This document shows positions 12,382 through 19,654 of a DNA stretch of 22,826 nt, piece after piece. Every line of letters starts with the position of its first letter. Position 1 is the first letter of the stretch. The notes under the pieces were generated by a model. That model had not been told where the DNA came from. It saw only the letters and a list, made by a program, of their open reading frames with translations, and searched no databases. This DNA comes from a virus, in the IMG/VR virus record IMGVR_UViG_3300025319_000110, positions 1 through 22,826 of that record. One strand, 5' to 3'. Made by a program: the position numbers and the translations under genes.

Positions 12382-13865
12382 TGGCCGATCTCGTTATTGA
12401 TTACAAGCCACCGGGGCCCGTCGCTGAGCGTTATCTGCATGATGATGCGTTTATTTGCGGCATACGCGGCCCCATTGGATCCGGTAAATCCACTGCTTCC
12501 ATCATCAAACTCATCAAAAACGCGCAGACACAGACGCACGGGCCTGATGGCTGGAAACGCAGGCGCACGGCCATTATCAGGAACACGATGCCGGAATTAA
12601 AAACAACGACCATCAAATCGTGGGAGCAATGGATGCCGAAAACTATCGGCCATTGGCGCGACAACGGCCCGCCGCGCCATTACATCAAAGACCTGCGCAA
12701 TAAATTCGAGTGGGAGGTGTTGTTTGTGGCGCTGGATTCGCCGGAGGACGTGCATAAAGTCCTGTCCATGGAATTGTCCGATTGCTGGGTGAACGAGGCG
12801 CGGGAAATCCCGAAGGCCGTCATTGACGGATTGACGGAACGCATCGGGCGCTACCCGGCGGAACGTGATGGCGGGGCGGCCAATGTACAGTTATTGATGG
12901 ACACCAATTCGCCCGATACCGAGCACTGGTGGTATTGCCTCGCCGAACAGGACCAGAGCACGGAACGCAACCGGCAGATGTTGGCCTCCATGCACAAGGC
13001 TGAAGATGAATTGCGGGCCGTCCATGTGTTGAAAGAGGACCAGAAATTGATGTCGTTTTATGCGCAACCGAGTGGGGTGTCCGCACAAGCAGAAAATATC
13101 GGCAACCTGCGCAAAGGTTATTATCAATTCGCCCAGGCTGGCAAGACTGAAGATCATATTAAAATTTACGTCCACGGCGAATACGGCTTTTCGATGGACG
13201 GGTTGGCAGTGCATCCCGGCTACCGCGAATCCACCCATTGCCGCGAATTCCCGCTGATTAAAGGCTTGCCCATACGGGCGGGCGCCGATTGGGGTCTGAC
13301 CCCGGCGGGCGTCATCACGCAAAGATTGCCGAATGGCCGCTGGCTGGTGCATGATGAATATACCTCGGAGCGCATGGGCATCACCACCTTCGCCGAAGAA
13401 TTTAAACGCAAACTCTCCACGGAATACGCTGACTTTCCCATTGCGAGTTTCAGCGGCGACCCAGCAGGCGACGCCATGAACCCGGACGAAAGCACCTGTT
13501 TTTCCATCATGCGCGCGGCGGGCTTCAAGAATTGCAAACCGGCGCCGACCAATGATCCGACGCGGCGGCGTGAGGCGCTGGATTTTCTATTGCGCACTAT
13601 CATCGACGGCGAACCGGCCATCCTCATTCACCCACGTTGCAAGATGTTGCGCAAGGGACTGATGGGCGGCTACCAGTTCAAGCGCATCCAGACCACGGGC
13701 GATCATTTTCGTGACGTGGCTGACAAGAATATTTTTTCGCACGTGGTCGAGGCGTTGCATTATGATTTGCTTGCGGCGGGGGAAGATCGTAATGTAACAT
13801 TGGGCAAAGGCCCGCATGGAATGAAAGTGATGAGCTATAATACCGATTATCCATTATTCAGTTAG
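12381..13865 (+). CDS. terL: Terminase large subunit, 494 aa
   Basis: This is the packaging motor. The ATPase has Walker A GPIGSGKST at 30-38 and a Walker B-like CWVNEAREI with Glu139. The nuclease (RNase H-like) domain starts near Asp303 in GADWGLTPAG and continues with FSGDPAGD (Asp360, Asp364). The length of 494 residues is usual for podoviral TerL. It follows TerS with a 1-nt overlap and precedes the connector gene, the normal order. Confidence 0.93.
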   Translation: MADLVIDYKPPGPVAERYLHDDAFICGIRGPIGSGKSTASIIKLIKNAQTQTHGPDGWKRRRTAIIRNTMPELKTTTIKSWEQWMPKTIGHWRDNGPPRHYIKDLRNKFEWEVLFVALDSPEDVHKVLSMELSDCWVNEAREIPKAVIDGLTERIGRYPAERDGGAANVQLLMDTNSPDTEHWWYCLAEQDQSTERNRQMLASMHKAEDELRAVHVLKEDQKLMSFYAQPSGVSAQAENIGNLRKGYYQFAQAGKTEDHIKIYVHGEYGFSMDGLAVHPGYRESTHCREFPLIKGLPIRAGADWGLTPAGVITQRLPNGRWLVHDEYTSERMGITTFAEEFKRKLSTEYADFPIASFSGDPAGDAMNPDESTCFSIMRAAGFKNCKPAPTNDPTRRREALDFLLRTIIDGEPAILIHPRCKMLRKGLMGGYQFKRIQTTGDHFRDVADKNIFSHVVEALHYDLLAAGEDRNVTLGKGPHGMKVMSYNTDYPLFS

Positions 13866-13873
13866 GAGACGCC

Positions 13874-14080
13874 ATGGGATTTTTATTCAGCAAACCAAAA
13901 GCACCCCCACCCCCACCCAAGCCACCGGCGCCGGACACCTCCGCCGAAGTTGCCCGGCGGATGCAGGAAGCGGCCGCGCTGGAACGTAAAGCCAGGGGCC
14001 GCGCTTCGACTACACTCACCGGGGGGCAGGGGTTGCTGGATGACGAATACTCCGCTAAACGTATTCTTTTAAGGCAATAA
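13874..14080 (+). CDS. Small proline-rich virion-associated protein, 68 aa
   Basis: MGFLFSKPKAPPPPPKPPAP starts a proline-rich N-terminus. The rest has RRMQEAAALERKARGRASTT followed by LTGGQGLLDD, a combination regularly found next to podoviral portal genes. The R-G-R-A-S-T-x-L-T-G-G-x-G-L-L box is the family mark. The function is not established; a head-completion role is likely from position. AGGAG lies 6 nt before the start. Confidence 0.75.
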   Translation: MGFLFSKPKAPPPPPKPPAPDTSAEVARRMQEAAALERKARGRASTTLTGGQGLLDDEYSAKRILLRQ

Positions 14081-14081
14081 A

Positions 14082-15722
14082 ATGGCATTGCCTAAAAACG
14101 CGGAAGAAGAAGCTGATAACATCATCCGCGAATTCGAGCAGGCGAAAAGCAACCGCGCCAACTGGGACAGTCATTGGCGTGAAATCGCGGAACGTATCTG
14201 GCCGTCACAATGGACGGCCTTCGCTGCCCAGGGCATGCTGTCCACGACCGGCGAAAAACGCAACCGCGAGGTTTATGATTCCACTGCCGCCATTGCGCTG
14301 ACCCGTTTTGGCGCGATCCTCGATTCTACCATTACCCCCCGCAACGAAATCTGGTCGCGGCCGGTGGCGTCGCTGCTTGAACTCAATAAAAGCCGCCGCG
14401 TGAAACTCTATTTTGATGAGATTAATACGGCGTTGTTTAAATACCGCTATGCGCCAAAATCAAATTTTGTCAGTCAAAATCAGCAAGGCTATAAATCACT
14501 GGGGGCCTTTGGCTCCGGTCCGATGTTTGTAGACCGGCTGTCCGGCGAACCCGGCATCCGTTACCGCAATATCCATCTGTCGGAGATTTATTTTTTCGAG
14601 AACCATCAGGGCATCGTGGACAAATGCATCCGTTATTTCGCATTAACTCTACGCCAGATCGAACAACGCTGGCCGCAACAATTACCGGACAACCTGAAAA
14701 GCAGATTGATTACCCACCCGGAAGATAATGTATTTTTACTGCATTGCGTCAAGCCGCGTAAAGAATATGATCCGGCGCGGCGCGATAACAAAGGGATGCC
14801 CATCGCTTCTTATTACGTCCTGATTGAAGGCAAAAAAATCATGGAAGAAGGTGGCTATCAATCCTTCCCCTATGCCATATCCCGCTACGAACAAGCGCCG
14901 AACGAAGTCTATGGCCGTTCTCCGGCAATGGATGTCTTGCCCGCCATCAAGACACTGAACGAAGAAAAGAAAACCCTGTTAAAGCAGGGTCACCGGCAAA
15001 CTGATCCGATATTGCTTACCCATGATGACGGTGTGCTGGATACGGCGAGCCTCCGGCCCGGATCGGTAATTGCCGGGGGCATGTCGGCGGAAGGCCGCGC
15101 CCTGGTCGGCACGCTCCCGATCGGTAATATCGCCGTCTGCAAGGAATTGATGGACGATGAACGGGCGATCATCAACGATGCGTTTCTGGTAACATTATTC
15201 AGAATTTTGGTGGACTCGCCACAAAAGACGGCGACCCAGGTGATCGAGGAAGCGCGTGAGAAAGGCATCTTGCTGGCCCCGGTGCTGGGGCGCCAGCAAG
15301 CTGAATACCTGGGGCCGATGTTCGAGCGTGAACTCAATGTACTGTCCGAACAACGCCTGATCCCGCCGATGCCGCCGGAACTCATCGAAGCCCGGGGTGA
15401 ATACAAGATTGTGTTTGATTCGCCATTGTCGCGGATTCAACGTAGCGGCGAGGCGGCGGGACTGATCCGCTCGATGGATGCAACACTGCGCATCGTCGAA
15501 GTGACGCAAGACCCGACGCCATTGGATCATTACGACTGGGACACCATTATCCCGGAAATGTCCGATATCAACGGCGTACCGGCGCGCTGGATGCGTTCCG
15601 TCGAAGCCATTGGCGCCATCCGCGACAGCCGTGAACAGGCCAAACAGGCGGCGGAATTGTCGCAAGCCTTGCCCGGTATTGCCGCCGCCATGAAGGGTGG
15701 GGCCGCACTCGCTAAAGCATGA
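14082..15722 (+). CDS. Portal / head-tail connector protein (T7-type), 546 aa
   Basis: The protein matches T7-like connectors: an N-terminal helical part with NWDSHWREIAERIWP (about 26-40), then ALTRFGAILDSTITPRNEIW, GAFGSGPMFVDR and the long-range NLHLSEIYF-type strand. Length fits the 530-560 residues of the family. Twelve copies form the ring at the capsid vertex through which DNA is packaged. It ends in a 4-nt ATGA overlap with the Bbp19-like gene. An Ala/Gln-rich C-terminal tail is usual. Confidence 0.92.
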   Translation: MALPKNAEEEADNIIREFEQAKSNRANWDSHWREIAERIWPSQWTAFAAQGMLSTTGEKRNREVYDSTAAIALTRFGAILDSTITPRNEIWSRPVASLLELNKSRRVKLYFDEINTALFKYRYAPKSNFVSQNQQGYKSLGAFGSGPMFVDRLSGEPGIRYRNIHLSEIYFFENHQGIVDKCIRYFALTLRQIEQRWPQQLPDNLKSRLITHPEDNVFLLHCVKPRKEYDPARRDNKGMPIASYYVLIEGKKIMEEGGYQSFPYAISRYEQAPNEVYGRSPAMDVLPAIKTLNEEKKTLLKQGHRQTDPILLTHDDGVLDTASLRPGSVIAGGMSAEGRALVGTLPIGNIAVCKELMDDERAIINDAFLVTLFRILVDSPQKTATQVIEEAREKGILLAPVLGRQQAEYLGPMFERELNVLSEQRLIPPMPPELIEARGEYKIVFDSPLSRIQRSGEAAGLIRSMDATLRIVEVTQDPTPLDHYDWDTIIPEMSDINGVPARWMRSVEAIGAIRDSREQAKQAAELSQALPGIAAAMKGGAALAKA

Positions 15723-15988
15723 CCAACGCTGTTGAAATCGTAAAAAACTTTCTCAAGAACCGGAGACAGGCGTATATTGCTACGTTCCTCGGCACGGGGG
15801 CAGATGGCGAAGCCGTATTAAAAGATCTGGCGCGTTTTTGCCGTGCCAATAGAAGTACGTTTAATCCTGATCCATATCTTGCTGCCAGACTGGATGGCCG
15901 TAGGGAATGTTGGTTAAGAATAATGGAACATGTAAATTTAACAGAAGAACAATTATATAAATTATATGGCAGGAATATAGATACTTGA
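15719..15988 (+). CDS. Bbp19-like phage protein, 89 aa, with recoded 3' end
   Basis: The sequence RRQAYIATFLGTGADGEAVL with FCRANRSTFNPDP and GRRECWLRIMEHVNL matches the small protein encoded between connector and scaffold in BPP-1-type phages (Bbp19). Its exact role is unknown. From about 15850 the codons become AT-rich, unlike the first half. The last 48 nt encode TEEQLYKLYGRNIDT, and a diverged copy encoding TEDQLYKLYGRNIDD stands 403 nt downstream beyond the HNH gene. The present 3' end therefore seems to have been supplied by the inserted HNH element. Confidence 0.8.
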   Translation: MTNAVEIVKNFLKNRRQAYIATFLGTGADGEAVLKDLARFCRANRSTFNPDPYLAARLDGRRECWLRIMEHVNLTEEQLYKLYGRNIDT

Positions 15989-16021
15989 TTGTTCCACGAT
16001 TGACAATAGGTTACTGTCAAC

Positions 16022-16363
16022 ATGAGGGAAAGATTACCCAAGAATAGTGGTTTATGTTCGCGTTGTCATGGCCCAAGAAGTAATGCAGAAAAGAGATATT
16101 GTAAAACATGCCATGCAGCATGGATGCGCGAACATAGGCCAAAATATAGTGATTTAACTGATGAACAAAGGCAGAGGTCAAATGCCAGAGCTTATGCCCA
16201 TGTTTACCGAGACAGGGGAAAACTAATAAAGCAATCTTGTGAACAATGTGGTGACGAAAACTCTCAGATACACCATGATGATTATTCTAAGCCACTTGAG
16301 ATTAAATGGTTATGCCGTAAACACCATTTAGAATTACACAGCAACCGAAGATCAGTTGTATAA
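16022..16363 (+). CDS. HNH homing endonuclease, 113 aa
   Basis: A treble-clef-like N-terminal zinc part (Cys12, Cys15, Cys27, Cys30) is followed by a basic linker and an HNH core: SCEQCG (Cys73, Cys76), IHHDD (His84-His85-Asp86) and WLCRKHHLELH (Cys98, His101, His102, His106). All catalytic and zinc residues are present, so it should be active. Such enzymes cut at or near their insertion site and spread by repair copying. The last six residues (NRRSVV) are read from the relic of the Bbp19-like tail in another frame. A TTGACA/TGTCAA inverted repeat (about 16000-16020) precedes the start. Confidence 0.9.
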   Translation: MRERLPKNSGLCSRCHGPRSNAEKRYCKTCHAAWMREHRPKYSDLTDEQRQRSNARAYAHVYRDRGKLIKQSCEQCGDENSQIHHDDYSKPLEIKWLCRKHHLELHSNRRSVV

Positions 16364-16391
16364 ACTTTATGGGAGAAACATAGATGACTGA
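16344..16391 (+). pseudogene. Relic of the original Bbp19-like 3' end
   Basis: These 16 codons read TEDQLYKLYGRNIDD and stop. They match the last 16 codons of the upstream gene at 36 of 48 bases and 13 of 15 residues. The stop overlaps the scaffold start (ATGACTGA), the kind of coupling expected if this was once the true end of the Bbp19-like gene. It still carries the GGGAG ribosome site for the scaffold gene. Confidence 0.85.
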
Positions 16392-17220
16392 ACCACTCGT
16401 AGCCGCATCCGCGACAACTACAGCAGAGAGTATTACACAAGACACCACCACCACGGCCACAGCCCCCGTCTGGACGGACGGACTGCCGCAAGAAACACTC
16501 GGCTTTGTCGAAAAGAAAGGCTGGAAAGGGAACGCCGATGTGATCACCAGTTATCAGAACCTTGAAAAACTCCACGGCGTCCCGGCGGAACGCATCATCA
16601 AACTGCCGGAAAAACTCGAAGGCGCGGAGATGGACGTTATTTATAACCGGCTGGGGCGACCGGAAAAACCGGATGGCTACAAAATTCCGGTGCCGGAAGG
16701 CGAGGATGCCGCTTTTTCCAAGACCGCCGCGACCTGGTTTCATAAACACGGTCTATCGGCAAAACAAGCGGAAGGACTGGCAACGGACTGGAATGATTAT
16801 GCCAAGACCATACGCGAGGGCGAAACGCAAAAATCGCAAACCGCCGCCAATGAAGCGGTTGCCGCTCTTAAAACCAAATGGGGCGCAGCTTACGAGCAGA
16901 AGACGAAAATTGTCGATCAGACGGCGACCTCGCTCGGGCTGACTAAAGATGATTTGCTGGGCCTGCGTACCGCGCTGGGGCCGGGGCGGGCGATGGAGTT
17001 TATCTATAATCTCGGGACCAAGATGGGCGAGGCGGATTTTATTACCGGCGAAACTGCGCCTGATTTCGGTTCTGGCATCCTGACCCCGGAACAGGCCAAA
17101 CGCAAAATCGGCTTATTGCGCGAAGATACTGACTTTGTGAAGCGCTATACCTCCGGCAATGTACAAGCCAAGCTCGAAATGGAACAGCTTTCTAAATGGG
17201 CTTATCCGGATCCGGTTTAA
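16384..17220 (+). CDS. Capsid scaffolding protein, 278 aa
   Basis: The protein sits between connector and capsid genes, as scaffolds do, and is charged and helical, with a Thr/Ala-rich flexible N-terminus. Recognisable text includes YQNLEKLHGVPAERIIKLP, LGRPEKPDGYKIPVPEG and a C-terminal basic helix (LTPEQAKRKIGLL), shared by BPP-1-like scaffolds. It would guide assembly of the procapsid and leave before or during packaging. GGGAG lies about 9 nt upstream, within the relic of the previous gene. Confidence 0.8.
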   Translation: MTEPLVAASATTTAESITQDTTTTATAPVWTDGLPQETLGFVEKKGWKGNADVITSYQNLEKLHGVPAERIIKLPEKLEGAEMDVIYNRLGRPEKPDGYKIPVPEGEDAAFSKTAATWFHKHGLSAKQAEGLATDWNDYAKTIREGETQKSQTAANEAVAALKTKWGAAYEQKTKIVDQTATSLGLTKDDLLGLRTALGPGRAMEFIYNLGTKMGEADFITGETAPDFGSGILTPEQAKRKIGLLREDTDFVKRYTSGNVQAKLEMEQLSKWAYPDPV

Positions 17221-17248
17221 AGCAAAATAAATTTATTTATAACTGTGT

Positions 17249-17560
17249 ATGAAAACATGCTCTTGTTGTGGCGCAATTAAATCATTTACTGAATTTCATA
17301 AATGTGAAAGAGGGATAGGCGGAGTAAGGGGTGATTGTATTGTTTGTTTTCGTTTAAAGGCGGCTATTAGACATAGAAAAAAACCATCAATAATGCGAGC
17401 AAGAGTCGCTGAATGGAAAAAAAATAATAAACAAAAAGTCAATAATCAGCTAAAAAAATATAGAGATGCGAATAAAGGAAAAGTGGCATTTGCCATAAAA
17501 AGATGGGGCATGAAGCATCCAGAAAAAGCACTTGCAAAGACTCGGAAGTATGTACTTTAG
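17249..17560 (+). pseudogene. N-terminal part of an HNH endonuclease gene split by a mobile element
   Basis: The protein begins MKTCSCCGAIKSFTEFHK with zinc cysteines (Cys4/Cys7 and Cys30/Cys33) and a long basic helix of N-x-x-K-V repeats, the usual N-terminal half of phage HNH proteins. The HNH core is absent. The native frame ends at 17542, where a terminal inverted repeat begins; the last residues KYVL are read from the element. The missing core is found at 19770-19999. There is no clear ribosome site. Confidence 0.85.
17543..17559 (+). repeat. Left terminal inverted repeat
   Basis: This 17-bp sequence matches the inverted sequence at the right end perfectly. The first stop after the HNH fragment (TAG, 17558-17560) lies at its inner edge. 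Confidence 0.88.
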
Positions 17561-17604
17561 TAAACCCAGCGCCAGCAAAGGGTTACAGAAGGGGTAATTT
17601 TTAG

Positions 17605-17613
17605 TTATCCACA
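17605..17613 (+). promoter_or_regulatory. DnaA box 1
   Basis: TTATCCACA is an exact consensus DnaA box. A second exact copy in the same orientation lies at 17946-17954. Two consensus boxes within 350 bp, next to AT-rich sequence, hint at DnaA-dependent control or a replicon-like origin. Confidence 0.6.
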
Positions 17614-17617
17614 GGGC

Positions 17618-17749
17618 CTATTTAGGCCAGCCGTCTTTCGGTCGTTTTTTCTTGAGGGCGTTTTGAACAGCCTTATCCCAAGGCTTGTCAGTTTTGACTC
17701 GCTCTGGTTCTGGTCCTGTCTTTTTACTTTCAGATTTTGATTTCTTCAT
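17618..17749 (-). CDS. Small lysine-rich protein, 43 aa
   Basis: The frame reads MKKSKSESKKTGPEPERVKT, then DKPWDKAVQNALKKKRPKDG and WPK. The W-x-x-A-V-x-x-A-L-x-K-K-R-P-x-x-G-W-P ending looks like a conserved small bacterial protein of unknown function, often found in mobile DNA. It is basic throughout and may bind nucleic acid. A 14-bp inverted repeat flanks it. Confidence 0.6.
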   Translation of the reverse strand: MKKSKSESKKTGPEPERVKTDKPWDKAVQNALKKKRPKDGWPK

Positions 17750-17945
17750 AATCTCAAATCATACATAAAAATATTTTTTCAATTTCTGAATAATTTTTTG
17801 CACATAGATAGTGCGTATAACCTTCAGATTAAACATATCCACCAGACGATCTCTCTGGCAGTAAAATTACCCCTTCCACAGTAAGCGCATGAATACAATG
17901 TGATTGGTGCGTAGCAACATCAACACAAGCCAGAAAATCATCATT

Positions 17946-17954
17946 TTATCCACA
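17946..17954 (+). promoter_or_regulatory. DnaA box 2
   Basis: A second exact TTATCCACA. Just downstream, ATTGTGGT is repeated at 17993-18000 and 18025-18032, exactly 32 bp (about three helical turns) apart, in AT-rich DNA. Confidence 0.6.
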
Positions 17955-18011
17955 GAAAATACAATCAATAATAACAACGAAATACACATCATATTGTGGT
18001 TTAATTAGCAC

Positions 18012-18040
18012 TTGAATACATTTTATTGTGGTGCTATAGA
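18012..18040 (+). promoter_or_regulatory. Promoter of the element's RNA unit
   Basis: TTGAAT (18012-18017) and TATAGA (18035-18040) are 17 nt apart, each 4 of 6 to consensus. The start near 18047 would produce an RNA through a TTCATTTC/GAAATGAA hairpin (18060-18084), the small ORF, the tRNA and the following hairpins, to the terminator at 18661. Confidence 0.45.
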
Positions 18041-18200
18041 TCAAAGTTACACAATATATTTCATTTCATTCTTTAAGAAATGAACATATGGAGGTTGTTC
18101 TTCATGGAAGAAACGAAGGGAGCGTGCCTGCTTTTCTTCCAATAAAGCCGCGATTTGCGGTCGCGTCCGACGGGCTTGTCCGCCGGAAGGAGGTGAGAGC

Positions 18201-18308
18201 ATGGGCTGCGAAACCAAACCCCGACGAGTTCGGGAAGGCAAAAAGCCTGGGCCGAAGACCGTACCCGTGAGACCACACAGACGGTCAACGCCCAAACCGT
18301 GCAACTAA
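18201..18308 (+). CDS. Very small basic protein, 35 aa
   Basis: AAGGAGGTGA, fully complementary to the 16S rRNA tail, lies 6 nt before the ATG at 18201. The product reads MGCETKPRRVREGKKPGPKT followed by VPVRPHRRSTPKPCN. It is strongly basic with two terminal cysteines. Small K-x-G-P-K-T-V-x-V-x-x-H-R-R proteins occur in phages, but I cannot name a function. Longer frames over the same region in other frames or on the other strand lack ribosome sites. Confidence 0.5.
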   Translation: MGCETKPRRVREGKKPGPKTVPVRPHRRSTPKPCN

Positions 18309-18360
18309 GTTAGCCAATGGCTAACCAGCTAGGCGGCAGGCACGCCACCCCTTCAACTAA

Positions 18361-18442
18361 CCCCGGTTGGCGGAAACGGAGACGCAGTGGCTTTGGGAGT
18401 CACCGGCATTACGCCTTGAGGGTTCGATCCCCTCACCGGGGA
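18361..18442 (+). tRNA. Class II tRNA, Leu-like body with UGG (Pro) anticodon
   Basis: The acceptor CCCCGGT (18361-18367) pairs with ACCGGGG (18435-18441), with A73 at 18442; CCA is not fully encoded (CCT follows). The D arm is GCG/CGC (18370-18372, 18383-18385) with the GG and AGAC features of tRNA-Leu. The anticodon stem GTGGC/GTCAC encloses TTTGGGA, so the anticodon is TGG (18394-18396). A long variable arm GGC-ATTAC-GCC makes it class II. The T arm GAGGG-TTCGATC-CCCTC is perfect. Body and anticodon disagree: leucine-like shape, proline anticodon, with C1:G72, A73, G35 and G36 as proline identity elements. Confidence 0.85.
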
Positions 18443-18470
18443 CCTTTGTTTAGTTTGGAGATGGTGTCGT

Positions 18471-18661
18471 AAACCCAAGTATACATGGGTTTCGAGAGTT
18501 TCATGGACTCTCGTCAATTACCGCATTGTAAGCGGTGTTGGCGATACCATTTCCGCCATTCTGATTACCCCATACTAATCCAGTTCCTAGATAAGGGGAT
18601 ATATCAATCCTTAATATCTATATATAGTAGTTTAAGAATGATTGGAAATCCAATCTTTTTT
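18471..18661 (+). ncRNA. Array of hairpins ending in an intrinsic terminator
   Basis: Downstream of the tRNA are three regular stem-loops: AAACCCA/TGGGTTT with an 8-nt loop (18471-18492), CGAGAGT/ACTCTCG with a 7-nt loop (18493-18513) and ACCGC/GCGGT with a 7-nt loop (18520-18536). The segment ends at GATTGG-AAAT-CCAATC plus six T (18640-18661). No gene fits here. It may be the 3' part of the tRNA precursor or a separate structured RNA. Confidence 0.45.
18640..18661 (+). terminator. Rho-independent terminator with alternative pairing
   Basis: GATTGG (18640-18645) pairs with CCAATC (18650-18655) followed by T6. A second GATTGG at 18662-18667 could pair with the same CCAATC, so an alternative, non-terminating structure is possible. 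Confidence 0.65.
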
Positions 18662-18689
18662 GATTGGAAATTGCATGTAAAATTCCTAA

Positions 18690-18896
18690 ATGGCAAAAAA
18701 ACGTGCTACCACAGGCCAATCGATACAGTTTGACTTAACTGCGAAAATGGCTGCCTATGTGAATGACCTGATGGACGAAGAAGGTTTTGGTAACCAGCCT
18801 GCTTCGATTGTCCAGGCTGTCTTTTGGGAGGGCATTAGGGCGCTCATCGACAAAAACTCCATAACACGCCGCCCAGGAAAAATAGAAAAAGACTAA
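18690..18896 (+). CDS. Small protein, possibly ribbon-helix-helix, 68 aa
   Basis: The sequence QSIQFDLTAKMAAYVNDLMD followed by EEGFGNQPASIVQAVFWEGI has the pattern of a short beta strand then two helices, as in ribbon-helix-helix DNA binders (CopG/Arc type). The C-terminus is basic. That assignment is tentative. There is no strong ribosome site; the gene starts 29 nt after the terminator. It could regulate the element's own genes. Confidence 0.55.
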   Translation: MAKKRATTGQSIQFDLTAKMAAYVNDLMDEEGFGNQPASIVQAVFWEGIRALIDKNSITRRPGKIEKD

Positions 18897-18934
18897 CTTT
18901 TTACTTGACGAAATGCCTTTACTCAACTACAATA

Positions 18935-19105
18935 TTAGTCAGAGTATGCGCCGGATACCGGGTCTGGTTCCGGGACTGTTAGAAGTTTACCATTCGCACT
19001 TTTCCAAAACTCAACCGTCTGAGCTTTAGATTCTGTTTTCTGCCAGCCAAGCTTTACAAGCGCGTTATCCAGCTCATCCTTGCTGTACAAGCGCATTGCG
19101 GCCAT
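18935..19105 (-). CDS. Small protein, weakly HicA-like, 56 aa
   Basis: The frame reads MAAMRLYSKDELDNALVKLG, then WQKTESKAQTVEFWKSANGK and LLTVPEPDPVSGAYSD. The helix, LGW-x-K, x-x-x-x-E-F-W-K-x-x-N-G-K and V-P text recalls the short HicA/double-stranded-RNA-binding-like fold, but the catalytic histidine of HicA toxins is missing, so toxin activity is not claimed. It starts 3 nt after the stop of the 126-aa gene, so the two form an operon. Confidence 0.55.
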   Translation of the reverse strand: MAAMRLYSKDELDNALVKLGWQKTESKAQTVEFWKSANGKLLTVPEPDPVSGAYSD

Positions 19106-19108
19106 TTG

Positions 19109-19489
19109 TTATGCGGCCATTCTTAGCTCAAAGCAACGATTGGTATTTTCCTTCCTGATGCCATCATCTTTCGCGGCGGCCAGAAATTCATCAAATGTCA
19201 TTAACGGAATTGCTTTACACAAGATGCCATAATTAGCTTCCATAAGTGTCTCAATTACACCCGTTATGTCATCAAACGCACGTTTCAGATCATTGCTCCC
19301 AATATGAAGCCCCAGGACATCAGTAGAATTAAAGTAGTGATACCTATCAAAATTGTGGTAGTTCACCGTAATAATAATGGTGTCTACAACAGGCTTTAAT
19401 GGGACTATTTTTTCTCTCATAAAAAACGCCTTTAACGCCCAGTCAGGACGCGGGTTATCAATATTTATCAAGTTTGTGCAAGACAGCAT
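19109..19489 (-). CDS. Hypothetical protein, 126 aa
   Basis: A -10 TATAAT on this strand (19510-19505) lies 15 nt before the ATG at 19489, implying a very short leader. The protein has VVDTIIITVNYHNFDRYHYF and later MTFDEFLAAAKDDGIRK. No family is recognised, and it lacks the HicB opening. With the downstream 56-aa gene it makes a two-gene unit in the element, formally like a toxin-antitoxin pair, but this rests only on layout. Confidence 0.5.
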   Translation of the reverse strand: MLSCTNLINIDNPRPDWALKAFFMREKIVPLKPVVDTIIITVNYHNFDRYHYFNSTDVLGLHIGSNDLKRAFDDITGVIETLMEANYGILCKAIPLMTFDEFLAAAKDDGIRKENTNRCFELRMAA

Positions 19490-19654
19490 AGATACAACAG
19501 ATTAATTATATGATTTTTTGCGTTGTTTTTCATGTGATTTACAACACAATTAGCCACTAACTATCATATATCCCTGATAAGTGACAATAAAATAACTGAA
19601 AAATCATCATTTTGGTGTACAGACATTAGCTTGTTGATTGGTTAAGCTGATCAT

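Larger units (their letters stand above)
17588..17876. repeat. 14-bp perfect inverted repeat flanking a small gene
   Basis: GAAGGGGTAATTTT (17588-17601) is the perfect reverse complement of 17863-17876. The pair brackets the lysine-rich minus-strand gene and could be binding sites or the ends of an older nested unit. Confidence 0.75.

Noticed and set aside
15719-16391. Group I intron with an HNH ORF in the Bbp19-like gene
   Set aside because: The upstream gene already has a full tail and stop, so no splicing is needed, and no intron core elements were recognised.
17220-17249. Replaced scaffold tail by the second HNH insertion
   Set aside because: No duplicate of the scaffold 3' end was found beyond the HNH catalytic half; HYWPDGFFN is a normal HNH ending.
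18047-18304. Long minus-strand frames and a 60-codon plus-strand frame over the element's RNA unit
   Set aside because: They lack ribosome sites and overlap a small ORF with a perfect Shine-Dalgarno; no protein pattern is convincing.
18935-19489. A bona fide HicAB toxin-antitoxin system
   Set aside because: The small protein lacks the HicA catalytic histidine and the larger lacks the HicB opening.
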